A DNA stretch of 64,000 nucleotides, taken from Marinobacter halotolerans. GTDB lineage: Bacteria > Pseudomonadota > Gammaproteobacteria > Pseudomonadales > Oleiphilaceae. Positions 10,497 to 19,045 of the stretch are shown here, in pieces. Numbering within the stretch: position 1 is the stretch's first letter; each line of letters starts with the position of its first letter. Position numbers and translations under genes: made by a program. Under the pieces are notes generated by a model, which saw only the letters and a list, made by a program, of their open reading frames with translations, was not told the DNA's origin and made no database searches. The stretch lies in NCBI RefSeq assembly GCF_008795985.1, contig NZ_VMHP01000001.1, positions 992,001 to 1,056,000 on the forward strand, given 5' to 3'.

Positions 10497-11152
10497 TGCG
10501 CCAATCTATGAATCACGAGCGGACCGGTTCACGGGAAAACACCATGACCCAGATGACCTCCCTGCACGAGGAGCGTCTGGACTTTGTATTCCGAACTCTG
10601 CGGGATACTGGCGCCCGAAGAGTACTGGACCTGGGCTGCGGCTCGGGCTCGCTGCTGTACCGGTTACTGGCGGACAGCCAGTTCGATCAGGTCACCGGCC
10701 TGGAGGATTCCGGCGTATCGCTGCGCCAGGCACGGTCGATCCTGGCGCCGTTTCTGGACGAAACACCGTCAAGGATTGAGCTGATCCGCGGGTCCTATGC
10801 CGAGTGCAATCCCGCCCTGGCCGGGTATGAGGCTGCCGCCATGGTGGAAACCATCGAGCATGTGCGCCCGGAGCAGCTTTCCAGGGTGGAAATGGCGGTT
10901 TTCGGTGAGTACCGGCCGGGCTGCCTGTTCATGACCACACCCAACCGGGAGTACAACCCGCTGTTCGACCTTGAGCCCGGCGAATTCCGGGAGGAAGACC
11001 ACAAATTCGAATGGGACCGGGCCAAATTCCAGCGCTGGGCCCGTGGCGTCGCCAGCCGCAACCGCTATGACGTGCGGTTCGGCGGTATCGGCGAATATGT
11101 TCCGGAAGTGGGCCACCCCACCCAGACGGCTTTTTTCACCCGTCAGGACTGA
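10496..11152 (+). CDS. Stand-alone Hen1-like RNA 3'-terminal ribose 2'-O-methyltransferase domain
   Basis: A 218-residue SAM-dependent methyltransferase with LDLGCGSGSLLYRL as the SAM-binding motif. It has the features of the Hen1 catalytic domain: ETIEH (Glu118, Glu121, His122) and a later DHKFEW histidine (His169), plus TTPNREYN. In Hen1 the two Glu and two His bind a metal used to methylate the terminal 2'-OH of RNA. The 47-residue gap between the two histidines matches the bacterial Hen1 spacing as I remember it. Bacterial Hen1 normally has an extra N-terminal domain and a partner Pnkp repair enzyme; neither is here. The start may be the ATG at 10496 (overlapping the previous stop) or 10544 (MTQMTSLHEERL), which is closer to the conserved part. 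Confidence 0.7.
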   Translation: MRQSMNHERTGSRENTMTQMTSLHEERLDFVFRTLRDTGARRVLDLGCGSGSLLYRLLADSQFDQVTGLEDSGVSLRQARSILAPFLDETPSRIELIRGSYAECNPALAGYEAAAMVETIEHVRPEQLSRVEMAVFGEYRPGCLFMTTPNREYNPLFDLEPGEFREEDHKFEWDRAKFQRWARGVASRNRYDVRFGGIGEYVPEVGHPTQTAFFTRQD

Positions 11153-11896
11153 TCAGCGAATCCGGCGCCAGGCACTGAGCTCGGCGATGGTGTGCTGGAA
11201 TTTGCGGCGGGTTTCCCGGATCACAAAAGGCACATCCTGGGGCGGCTGAATTTCCTCGAAATGGTCGGACAGCAACTCCCGCATGCCATCGAGCACGGTT
11301 CTTGGCTGACCATTGTGCTGAAATCCGCCGATCCAGTTGGCCCGGGGCGTGAAGTCTTCCAGCAGGGTGTAGGGGGAGCTGATCACCAGTGTGCCATCGG
11401 CTGATAGCCGGGTGTGAATGTCACGCAGGAAGGCGGCCGGTTCCTGCAGGCGGTCAATCAGGTTGCCCGCAAAAATCAGATCGTAGTCCCGGTGCTCGTC
11501 GGCGAGCTGACAGGCGTCCCCCGTGGCAAAGGATACCTTTTTTGCAGCCCGTGCCAGATCCAGGGTTTCCAGGCTGACGGTGACCCGCTCGCCCAGCTCG
11601 CCCTGGTCGCGGCGGAAGAAATCAATGGCACCGTCCTGCTTGAGGCTGGCCGCGGCCTCGACGAATCGTGATGACAGATCAACGCCGACCACCTCATCGA
11701 ATACCCGCCCCAGCTCGAACGCCGTACGCCCAACGGCGCATCCCAGGTCCAGGGCCCGGAATTTGTCGCGCCCGGTCATCAGCTCCTGGCATATCCGGGC
11801 GCAGCGGGCCGGGTAATTGCCGACACCGAAATGGGTCTCGCCAAAATGAAAGTCCAGGTACTGGCTGAGAAGCTCATCGGTTTCATACACGTTCAT
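11153..11896 (-). CDS. Putative 4-mercaptohistidine N1-methyltransferase (OvoA C-terminal-type domain)
   Basis: A 247-residue SAM-dependent methyltransferase beginning MNVYETDELLSQYL. It has a typical binding motif (ALDLGCAVGRTAFELGRVF) and GVDLSSRF as motif II. Its sequence style and its place 9 bases after the sulfoxide synthase gene fit the methyltransferase half of the ovothiol enzyme OvoA, which methylates the imidazole of 5-thiohistidine to make ovothiol A. In most OvoA proteins this domain is fused to the C terminus of the sulfoxide synthase; here it is a separate gene. Its end abuts the end of the convergent Hen1-like gene (1 base apart), with no terminator visible between them. Confidence 0.75.
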   Translation of the reverse strand: MNVYETDELLSQYLDFHFGETHFGVGNYPARCARICQELMTGRDKFRALDLGCAVGRTAFELGRVFDEVVGVDLSSRFVEAAASLKQDGAIDFFRRDQGELGERVTVSLETLDLARAAKKVSFATGDACQLADEHRDYDLIFAGNLIDRLQEPAAFLRDIHTRLSADGTLVISSPYTLLEDFTPRANWIGGFQHNGQPRTVLDGMRELLSDHFEEIQPPQDVPFVIRETRRKFQHTIAELSAWRRIR

Positions 11897-11905
11897 GGCG
11901 TGTCC

Positions 11906-13303
11906 TCAGGTTTGTGTGCGATCGGATTCAGATAGGGCGCAAGTGCGAAACCCGGTGTAAACATCGTTCCGCTCAGCGAGATAGGCCTGTCTGTAGGTGC
12001 CACGAATCAGATTCGGAGAGGTCGCACAGCCACCTCCCTTGGTGACCTTATGGTCGCCGAACTGCAGGGTGGACATGAACGGATAGACGTCAATGCTGAA
12101 GCCGTCATAAGGGAAGAACTGGTTGCTGGTCCACTCCCAGACACTGCCAACCATCTGGCGGCAGCCATAACGGCTCTCGCCGGCCGGGTAATCCCAGATC
12201 GGATTCTGTGCCATGTTCCGTGCGCCCAGGTCGGCCAGTTCAGCGTTTGGCGGCTCGTTGCCCCAGGGAAAACGGCGGAACGGCTCACCCGGGCGGTTAC
12301 CCAGGGCCGCCACCTCCCATTCATACTCTGTGGGCAGCCTTCGGCCTGCCCAGTTGCACCAGGCCTCTGCTTCCCAGTAATTGACGTGTACAACGGGCGC
12401 ATCCGGATTCAGCGGCTGCCACTGATCAAAAACACGCTCCTGCCACTGGCCATCCTGCTTTCGCCAGTAAAGTGGATGGCGCGGCGTCTGTATCAATGGC
12501 TCGACTGTTCCCTGAGCCAGGGTGTGGTCGGATTCTTTCTCCAACCATTTCCGGCCGCCAAAGGACCAAAGCTCCGGTCGCTCGTATCCCCCCTCTTCCA
12601 CAAACGCCATGAACTCCCAGTTGCTCACCGGAAGCCGGGAGATAGCAAAGGCCGGCAGTTCGATCTCAAAGCCGGGCTTCTCGTTGTCGAAGGCGAAATC
12701 GTCATGGGCGTAGGCGTCCGACTCGCCCGGCATCCCGACCAGCCAGCGCCCCGCCGGGATCTGCGCGTCTCCCGGCACGCCATCGCCGAGAGGCTGGCCA
12801 GGGGCGACCCGCTCGGGCCGGAAATCCGGCACCGCCGGATAGCCCACCGTCTGGCGACACCAGATAATCGATTCGATGTGCATATTCTGATGAAAAATCG
12901 AGTATCGGTAGAGGTAGAGCTCCCGGTCGGTCAGGGGCTGATTCTCGATTCTTGAGGCCACCCGGTCGTAGATGGTGTCGAAGTACACCAGCGTCTGCTC
13001 CCGGCCCGGGAACAGATCTCTGCGCCAGCGGTCCCCGTGCTCAACATGAAACGAATCCCAGAGGTCATCCATGGTGGGATCATAGCTTGACGTGCCGTCC
13101 AGCAGGTTGAACACAAACACCTCGTAGAAAAACGCGGCATGCCCCATTTCCCAGAGCGGCGGGTTCACCCCGCGATGGTAGGGCACATCCAGCTTCTCCT
13201 CCGGCAACGAGGTGATCAGCTCACGGGTCCGGCGTCGGGCTGTTTCGAGCTCGCCTAGCAGAGTTGCTTTGTCCACGGGTTTATCTCCGGTTTGCCTATT
13301 CAT
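11906..13303 (-). CDS. ovoA: 5-histidylcysteine sulfoxide synthase (OvoA N-terminal-type, ovothiol biosynthesis)
   Basis: A non-heme iron enzyme that joins cysteine and histidine at the imidazole C5 with O2 to give 5-histidylcysteine sulfoxide, the first step to ovothiol. The 465 residues show a DinB-like N-terminal domain with the iron ligand motif HX3HXE (His138, His142, Glu144, in FHQNMHIES). A formylglycine-generating-enzyme-like domain follows, with CNWAGRRLPTEYEWEVAA and GSVWEWTSNQF. EgtB of ergothioneine synthesis has the same fold; the adjacent OvoA-type methyltransferase gene favours ovothiol. The PLP lyase OvoB needed to release the thiol is not in the window. Confidence 0.82.
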   Translation of the reverse strand: MNRQTGDKPVDKATLLGELETARRRTRELITSLPEEKLDVPYHRGVNPPLWEMGHAAFFYEVFVFNLLDGTSSYDPTMDDLWDSFHVEHGDRWRRDLFPGREQTLVYFDTIYDRVASRIENQPLTDRELYLYRYSIFHQNMHIESIIWCRQTVGYPAVPDFRPERVAPGQPLGDGVPGDAQIPAGRWLVGMPGESDAYAHDDFAFDNEKPGFEIELPAFAISRLPVSNWEFMAFVEEGGYERPELWSFGGRKWLEKESDHTLAQGTVEPLIQTPRHPLYWRKQDGQWQERVFDQWQPLNPDAPVVHVNYWEAEAWCNWAGRRLPTEYEWEVAALGNRPGEPFRRFPWGNEPPNAELADLGARNMAQNPIWDYPAGESRYGCRQMVGSVWEWTSNQFFPYDGFSIDVYPFMSTLQFGDHKVTKGGGCATSPNLIRGTYRQAYLAERNDVYTGFRTCALSESDRTQT

Positions 13304-13421
13304 GGGTCTACGATAACAAACAAGGGTTCAGATGAGACCTGAATCATGCATAGAAAATGAATTTCTGGTAACTTCTCGAAAAACGGTCCTATCAGGGGGC
13401 CGGCACACAACAGGGAACGTT

Positions 13422-14786
13422 ATGACCTCCGAAAATGAACGCACCACGTATCAGATCATTTTTGATGGCCGGCCACTGCCGGAGTTTGACATAGACGCGG
13501 TAAAAACCGGCGTCCAATCGTTGTTTCAACTTTCCGACACCAGAGCCGCACATCTGTTCTCCGGGGCGCCGAAGATACTAAAATCCGGCCTGACGCATCA
13601 GCAGGCGCTTGACTACCAGCAACGTCTGGCCAGTATCGGTGCTTTTACCGAGCTGGCAGCCACGCCGCCAGCAGAACCGGACCCCGTTTCCCTGGCCGAC
13701 GATTCCCCATTCGAAGCCTCGACAGAGTATTCTACGACGGCAGAGCCGCCGGCGATGACTGCCCAGGAACCTCCAATATCCGAGGTGAACGACGATTCCG
13801 GCGATATCCGCCAGGCAGGTTTTCAGTTTACCGGCAGCGGCAGGGAATATTTCGGTATCTGGATCGTCAATATCCTGCTGACCATCGTGACCCTCGGCAT
13901 CTATTCGGCCTGGGCCACAGTGCGCAACAATCAGTATTTCTATGGCAATACGCAGCTGGACGATTCCAGCTTCCAGTACCTGGCCAAGCCCCTAACCATC
14001 CTCAAGGGCCGTCTGATTGCCCTGGCAGTTCTGGTGTTGTTCGTTGCGCTGTCAGAACTCTACGTGGAAGCGGCCATCATTCTGGCCATCGCCTTTATCC
14101 CACTGACGCCCTGGATCATGGTGAAATCCCTGCGATTCCGGGCGGTGAACAGCGCCTACCGCAATGTCCGCTTCGACTTCCAGGGCAGTTACGGCCAGGC
14201 GCTGATGGTGTCATTTGTGTGGCCATTACTGAACGTCTTCACCCTGATGTTGCTGACTCCATTGGTGATGAAGCGCACCCACGAATTCATCGCCAACGGC
14301 AGCCGCTACGGCACGTCGGAATTCGCCCTGAACGCCAGCATCGGCGACTATTACCGCTTCTTCGGTAAGGCCGTGCTGATTGCCGCCGCCTTTGGTGTCG
14401 TCAGTTATCTGGCCACGCGCTCCGGCAGCGCAGGACTGGGAATGGCCATAGGCCTGATCGGGTACCTGGCACTGCTGGGCTACTTCATTGCCGGTATCGC
14501 CAACCTGTTCTTCAGTTCCGTGCAGCTGGCCGACCACGGCTTCGATTCCGAGCTGCAACCGGTCCAGATGGTCTGGATCTACCTGTCCAACAGCTTCCTT
14601 GTGGCCATTACCCTGGGGCTGTACACGCCCTGGGCCAAGTGCCGTATGGCCCGGTACCGGGCCAGCCGCACCTCCATGCTGATCGCCGGCGACCTGCAAC
14701 GGTTCACGGCAGCAGAAGAGACCCGCACCAGCGCTCTGGGGCAGGAACTGGGGGATGCCTTTGATGTCGACTTCGCCGCCATCTGA
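13422..14786 (+). CDS. DUF898 (YjgN-family) membrane protein
   Basis: A polytopic inner-membrane protein of unknown function, 454 residues from the ATG at 13422, which has AGGGAA just upstream. An extension to 13332 is open but has no good ribosome site. Residues 1 to about 130 form a soluble part with a conserved first domain (FDGRPLPEFD) and an acidic, Pro/Ala-rich linker. The rest has about eight hydrophobic segments arranged as two similar halves, each carrying a TLGIYSAWATVRN-like sequence (TLGLYTPWAKCR in the second half), which is the DUF898 hallmark. The last 32 bases overlap the next gene, an M48 peptidase; this pairing suggests a common envelope function. Confidence 0.8.
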   Translation: MTSENERTTYQIIFDGRPLPEFDIDAVKTGVQSLFQLSDTRAAHLFSGAPKILKSGLTHQQALDYQQRLASIGAFTELAATPPAEPDPVSLADDSPFEASTEYSTTAEPPAMTAQEPPISEVNDDSGDIRQAGFQFTGSGREYFGIWIVNILLTIVTLGIYSAWATVRNNQYFYGNTQLDDSSFQYLAKPLTILKGRLIALAVLVLFVALSELYVEAAIILAIAFIPLTPWIMVKSLRFRAVNSAYRNVRFDFQGSYGQALMVSFVWPLLNVFTLMLLTPLVMKRTHEFIANGSRYGTSEFALNASIGDYYRFFGKAVLIAAAFGVVSYLATRSGSAGLGMAIGLIGYLALLGYFIAGIANLFFSSVQLADHGFDSELQPVQMVWIYLSNSFLVAITLGLYTPWAKCRMARYRASRTSMLIAGDLQRFTAAEETRTSALGQELGDAFDVDFAAI

Positions 14787-15828
14787 AGTCGTTGTTGAAG
14801 GCCACTACTTTTCCGGTCAGGACTCCCGCCGTCAGAATGCCACGCTGCGTTCCGACGGCCAGTCCATCACCATTGAATCCGCCGGGGTCGCCCTTGACCT
14901 CCGGCCGGATCAGGTGACCCTTTCACCGCGAATCGGCAACACGCCACGCTACCTTCATCTGCCGGACGACGGCGTTTTCGAAACCGGCGACAATGACGCC
15001 GTTGACCGCCTAAGCCAACAGACGGGGCAGCGCAGTTCCCGCTGGATTCACCGGCTCGAAAATCACCTTGGCCTGATTCTGGCGGCCACCGTCTTCACGG
15101 TGGCTACCATCGCATTCACCTTCATCTACGGGGTGCCCTGGGCATCCCAGGCGATCGCCAATGCCCTGCCGGATACTCTGGTTGAACAGGTGGGCAATTC
15201 CACGTTGGAAACCCTGGACGACCTCTGGTTCGAGCCCAGCAACCTGCCCCAGGAGCGGCAGCAGGCTCTGCAGGCCCATTTCGCACCGTTGCTGACACCC
15301 GTTGGTGGTCAGGACCTGGAAGTGCTGTTCCGGTCATCCGAGGCGATCGGTGCCAACGCCATGGCCCTGCCCAACGGCACGCTGATTTTTACCGATGGCC
15401 TGGTGGAACTGGCCGAAAACGACGATGAACTCACCGCCATACTGGCTCATGAAATCGGCCACGTGGCCCATCGCCACGGCATGAAAGGTGTGGTGCAGTC
15501 CTCTCTGACCACCTGGCTGATCGTAATGATGACCGGAGACCTGTCGGCCTTTTCCGACACCACCGTCGCGCTTCCTGCGATACTGATGAGCCTCGCCTAT
15601 TCCCGGGATCTGGAGAGAGAAGCCGACGGCTATGCCCTGGAAACACTTAAGGCCAACCAGATTCCTGCCAGGCATTTCGCCAACATTATGGAACGCTTGA
15701 TGGCCACCCATGGTGAACCCGCGCCGGAAGAACACGACGACAACGAAGGCTGGCGGCAGATCAGTGACTTGCTGTCGAGCCACCCCGGCACCGCCGAGCG
15801 GATAGAACGCTTCCGACAAGAACCCTAG
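14755..15828 (+). CDS. M48 family zinc metallopeptidase with N-terminal DUF7092-like domain
   Basis: A membrane-bound zinc protease, 357 residues. The N-terminal 80 residues form a small beta-rich domain (VVVEGHYFSGQDSRRQNA). A transmembrane segment lies around residues 105-125, and the protease domain follows with the HEIGH zinc site (His232-His236) and the third-ligand glutamate in SREADGYA-like context (SRDLEREADGYALE). M48 proteins of this type (LoiP/BepA relatives) degrade misfolded envelope proteins. The start at 14755 lies inside the DUF898 gene; an ATG at 14764 is an alternative. Translational coupling to the upstream gene is likely. Confidence 0.85.
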   Translation: MPLMSTSPPSEVVVEGHYFSGQDSRRQNATLRSDGQSITIESAGVALDLRPDQVTLSPRIGNTPRYLHLPDDGVFETGDNDAVDRLSQQTGQRSSRWIHRLENHLGLILAATVFTVATIAFTFIYGVPWASQAIANALPDTLVEQVGNSTLETLDDLWFEPSNLPQERQQALQAHFAPLLTPVGGQDLEVLFRSSEAIGANAMALPNGTLIFTDGLVELAENDDELTAILAHEIGHVAHRHGMKGVVQSSLTTWLIVMMTGDLSAFSDTTVALPAILMSLAYSRDLEREADGYALETLKANQIPARHFANIMERLMATHGEPAPEEHDDNEGWRQISDLLSSHPGTAERIERFRQEP

Positions 15829-15912
15829 CGCCCTGGTGCGGGCTTCCGGGCGAACGAAGGCCTGCTATATTGAAAACATCAGCAACGGACATTGCGAAGG
15901 AATGCCGTCGAA

Positions 15913-16635
15913 ATGGAAGCCCGTCGTCCGAAGCAGGCTGTTTTTCAGACCCGCGACCTCACCAAGACCTATCAGCAGGGCGAAGTGGAAATTGCCGCTC
16001 TGAGAGGCATCAACCTTGACCTTTTCGAAGCCGAACTAGTGGTTATGCTGGGCGCCTCAGGCTCCGGCAAATCGACCCTGCTGAATATTCTCGGCGGCCT
16101 TGATGTTCCCACCGGCGGAGAAGCCCGCTATCTGGACATCAACCTCAGCAACGCCGGTGATAAGGAGCTCACTCGCTACCGCCGCGACTTCGTGGGCTTC
16201 GTTTTCCAGTTCTACAACCTGATACCCAGCCTGACCGCCCGCGAAAACGTCGTTGCCGTCACCGAAATTGCGCAAGACCCGATGTCTCCTGAAGCCGCAT
16301 TGGCGCTGGTTGGACTCGAAGCGCGCATGGACCATTTCCCGGCACAGCTCTCCGGCGGAGAACAACAGCGGGTCGCTATCGCCCGGGCCATTGCCAAGCG
16401 CCCCAAGGTGTTGCTGTGCGATGAGCCGACAGGCGCTCTTGATTCCACCACCGGTGTGCTGGTGTTGTCCGCACTGGAACGGGCCAATCGCGAAACCGGC
16501 ACCACCACGGTCATTATCACCCATAACGCGTCCATTGCCCGGATGGCTGATCGGGTCATCACCCTCTCCGACGGCGCGGTCAGCGGGGAGCACCGCAACG
16601 CGGAGCGTCAGGACCCGATGAGCCTGAGCTGGTGA
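15913..16635 (+). CDS. ABC transporter ATP-binding protein (MacB/LolD/DevA type)
   Basis: The ATPase of a three-gene export system. The 240 residues from the ATG at 15913 contain Walker A (GASGSGKST), the Q-loop (FVFQFYNL), the signature [14 protein letters not shown], Walker B ([12 protein letters not shown]) and the switch histidine (IITHN). An earlier TTG at 15892 is possible but less likely. This subfamily drives mechanotransmission-type permeases such as MacB, LolCDE and DevC. The permease gene starts 4 bases after the stop. Confidence 0.9.
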   Translation: MEARRPKQAVFQTRDLTKTYQQGEVEIAALRGINLDLFEAELVVMLGASGSGKSTLLNILGGLDVPTGGEARYLDINLSNAGDKELTRYRRDFVGFVFQFYNLIPSLTARENVVAVTEIAQDPMSPEAALALVGLEARMDHFPAQLSGGEQQRVAIARAIAKRPKVLLCDEPTGALDSTTGVLVLSALERANRETGTTTVIITHNASIARMADRVITLSDGAVSGEHRNAERQDPMSLSW

Positions 16636-16639
16636 CGCC

Positions 16640-19018
16640 ATGAATCTCTTTGGCTCGAGCGTTCTCCACACCAAACTGCGCCGCGAACTCTGGCAAATGC
16701 GTGGGCAGATGCTTGCCATCGCGCTGGTGATTGCCGGCGGCATTGCGGTGTGCCTGCTCTCGCTGGTGAATTACGACTCTCTCAACGCAACCCGCGACCA
16801 ATATTACCGGGATTATCATTTCGCAGACCTTTTCCTATCCGTGAAACGGGCTCCCCGACACCTGGTGCAGCAAGTGTCAGAGATCCCGGGCGCCGGGCGG
16901 ATCAGCGCCCGCATTGAAGGCACCGCAAGGCTCGCCGTGCCTGGCTTTTCCGACCCGGTGTCCGCCCGACTGGTCTCTTTGCCCAATGAAGGGCAACCCT
17001 CAGTTAATCGCCTGTACCTTCGGCACGGTCGCTTGCCATCCCCTCAGAGGAATGATGAAACCGCCGTGATCGGCAGTTTTGCCGAAGCCCATGGGTTGAC
17101 GCTCGGCGACGAACTGGCCGCCATCATCAACGGTCGCCAGCAATCTCTTCGCATTGTTGGCATTGTCGAATCGCCGGAATTCATTTACGTGATTCCGCCT
17201 GGGGGAATGCTTCCGGATTTTGAGCGCTTTGGTGTGCTCTGGATGACCGAGGAAGCCCTGGCCTCCGCCATGGACATGACGGGCGCGTTTAATAGCCTGG
17301 CGATGGAAATCGATCCCAACACGCCCATCGCCGACATAATCGACCGCATTGATCGCCTCTTTACGGCTTACGGTGGTGTCGGCGCGATCGGCCGAACGGA
17401 TCAGTTCTCCCACCGTTTTCTGTCCGACGAGCTGAATCAGTTGAAAACCATGGCGTCCATTTTCCCGGCGATCTTCCTGGGCGTGGCAATGTTTCTGCTC
17501 AACGTGGTGATCAGCCGGCTGGTCAGCACCCAGCGTGATGTCATTGCGGTGCTCAAGGCCTTCGGCTATTCCAATCGCGAAATTGGTTGGCATTACAGCC
17601 AGTTGGTGCTGATCGTCGCGCTGGTGGGATTCGTCATCGGCTGTGTCGCCGGGATCTGGCTGGGCCGCGAACTGGGCGAACTTTACATGGATTATTACCG
17701 GTTTCCTGAGCTGTTGTTCCAGCTCAGCCCGGGATGGATCGCCCTTCTTGCCGTCATCACGCTATGCGTGGCCTGGCTCGGCGGCTGGAAATCCATCGCC
17801 CAGGCCACCCGCCTGCCACCTGCGGAGGCCATGCGCCCCGAAGGCCCGGCTCAATTCGGGGTGTCGGTTCTGGAAAGAGGATTGTCAAACGTTCGGCTCA
17901 CGCAAACCTCAAGAATGATCGTCCGCCAGCTATCCCACCGGCCCGGTCGAACGCTGTTGTCTACGCTCGGAGTTGCCATGGCCACTGCAGTGGTGTTGAT
18001 CGGCAACTTTCAGCTCAGCTCTGTCTCGATGATGGTTCACACCCAGTTCGCGGTGGCCCAGAAGCACGACCTCAGCGCCGCTTTGTACGAGCCGGTTGGG
18101 TATCGGGAGCTGTATTCGCTCCGGCAACAGCCCGGTATTCGGTTTGTGGAGGGCAGCCGGGTCGTTCCGGTTGAATTGACTAACGGCCATCGACGCCAGC
18201 GTACCGCGCTGAGAGGCATTCCCGACGGCGCAAAGCTTCAGTCTGTGGTGAACGAACGATTAAACGACGTCCGTATTCCTCCGGCAGGCCTGCTGCTCAC
18301 CGACTTTCTGGCAACCAGTCTCGACATTCGCGCGGGCGACGAGGTCACCGTGCGTATTCTGGATGGCAAACGCGCCACACTGACCTTGCCAGTCGCTGGT
18401 GTGACCAGTGAGTTCCTTGGCGTCGGTGCCTACCTGAATCTGGCAGCAATGAACCGGGCGATGGGTGAAGGCCCATTGATCAACCGGATTCTGATGACCC
18501 TTGACCCCGCGCAGCTGCAGGACGTCTACGAGTACCTGTATGACATTCCCGGCATTATGGCCATCAATCGACGGCAAGGCATGCTGGACAGCTTCTACGA
18601 GACGTTGGCGAAAACCTTCCTGACCTACACGTTCATCATCAGCCTGCTCGGCGGCATTATCGCTTTTGGCGTGATTTACAATACGGTCCGGATTTCCCTG
18701 TCCGAACGAGGCCGTGAGCTGGCCAGCCTCAGAGTGCTGGGGTACAGCCATAATGAAGTGTCCCATGTATTGCTGGGGGAGCTCGCCCTTCTGCTATTCA
18801 TTGGCATCCCGCTGGGATGGGGCATTGGTCATGTCATCGCCACGGCGATCGTGACGGCCATGCAAACCGAGCTCTACCGTGTGCCACTGGTGATTTCAGC
18901 TCACACCCTGGCGCTGTCAGCCACCGTGGTCATCGTCTCTGCGCTGGTGTCCGGATTCATTAGCTGGTGGAAAATCCGGCAGCTGGATCTGGTGTCGGTG
19001 CTCAAAACCCGAGAATAA
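16640..19018 (+). CDS. FtsX-type ABC transporter permease
   Basis: A 792-residue inner-membrane permease with two FtsX domains. It has an N-terminal transmembrane helix (residues about 20-40), a large periplasmic domain, and three helices around residues 270-395. A second copy of this helix-periplasm-three-helices layout covers the C-terminal half. The duplicated build resembles LolC/E-like or DevC-like permeases and is longer than MacB. With the upstream ATPase and the downstream adaptor it should form a tripartite exporter that moves a substrate, possibly lipid or glycolipid, out of the periplasm or inner membrane. No outer-membrane channel gene is adjacent, so a TolC-like protein encoded elsewhere may serve. 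Confidence 0.88.
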   Translation: MNLFGSSVLHTKLRRELWQMRGQMLAIALVIAGGIAVCLLSLVNYDSLNATRDQYYRDYHFADLFLSVKRAPRHLVQQVSEIPGAGRISARIEGTARLAVPGFSDPVSARLVSLPNEGQPSVNRLYLRHGRLPSPQRNDETAVIGSFAEAHGLTLGDELAAIINGRQQSLRIVGIVESPEFIYVIPPGGMLPDFERFGVLWMTEEALASAMDMTGAFNSLAMEIDPNTPIADIIDRIDRLFTAYGGVGAIGRTDQFSHRFLSDELNQLKTMASIFPAIFLGVAMFLLNVVISRLVSTQRDVIAVLKAFGYSNREIGWHYSQLVLIVALVGFVIGCVAGIWLGRELGELYMDYYRFPELLFQLSPGWIALLAVITLCVAWLGGWKSIAQATRLPPAEAMRPEGPAQFGVSVLERGLSNVRLTQTSRMIVRQLSHRPGRTLLSTLGVAMATAVVLIGNFQLSSVSMMVHTQFAVAQKHDLSAALYEPVGYRELYSLRQQPGIRFVEGSRVVPVELTNGHRRQRTALRGIPDGAKLQSVVNERLNDVRIPPAGLLLTDFLATSLDIRAGDEVTVRILDGKRATLTLPVAGVTSEFLGVGAYLNLAAMNRAMGEGPLINRILMTLDPAQLQDVYEYLYDIPGIMAINRRQGMLDSFYETLAKTFLTYTFIISLLGGIIAFGVIYNTVRISLSERGRELASLRVLGYSHNEVSHVLLGELALLLFIGIPLGWGIGHVIATAIVTAMQTELYRVPLVISAHTLALSATVVIVSALVSGFISWWKIRQLDLVSVLKTRE

Positions 19019-19045
19019 AACGGATAGCCTGAGGAGACCCTGCAT

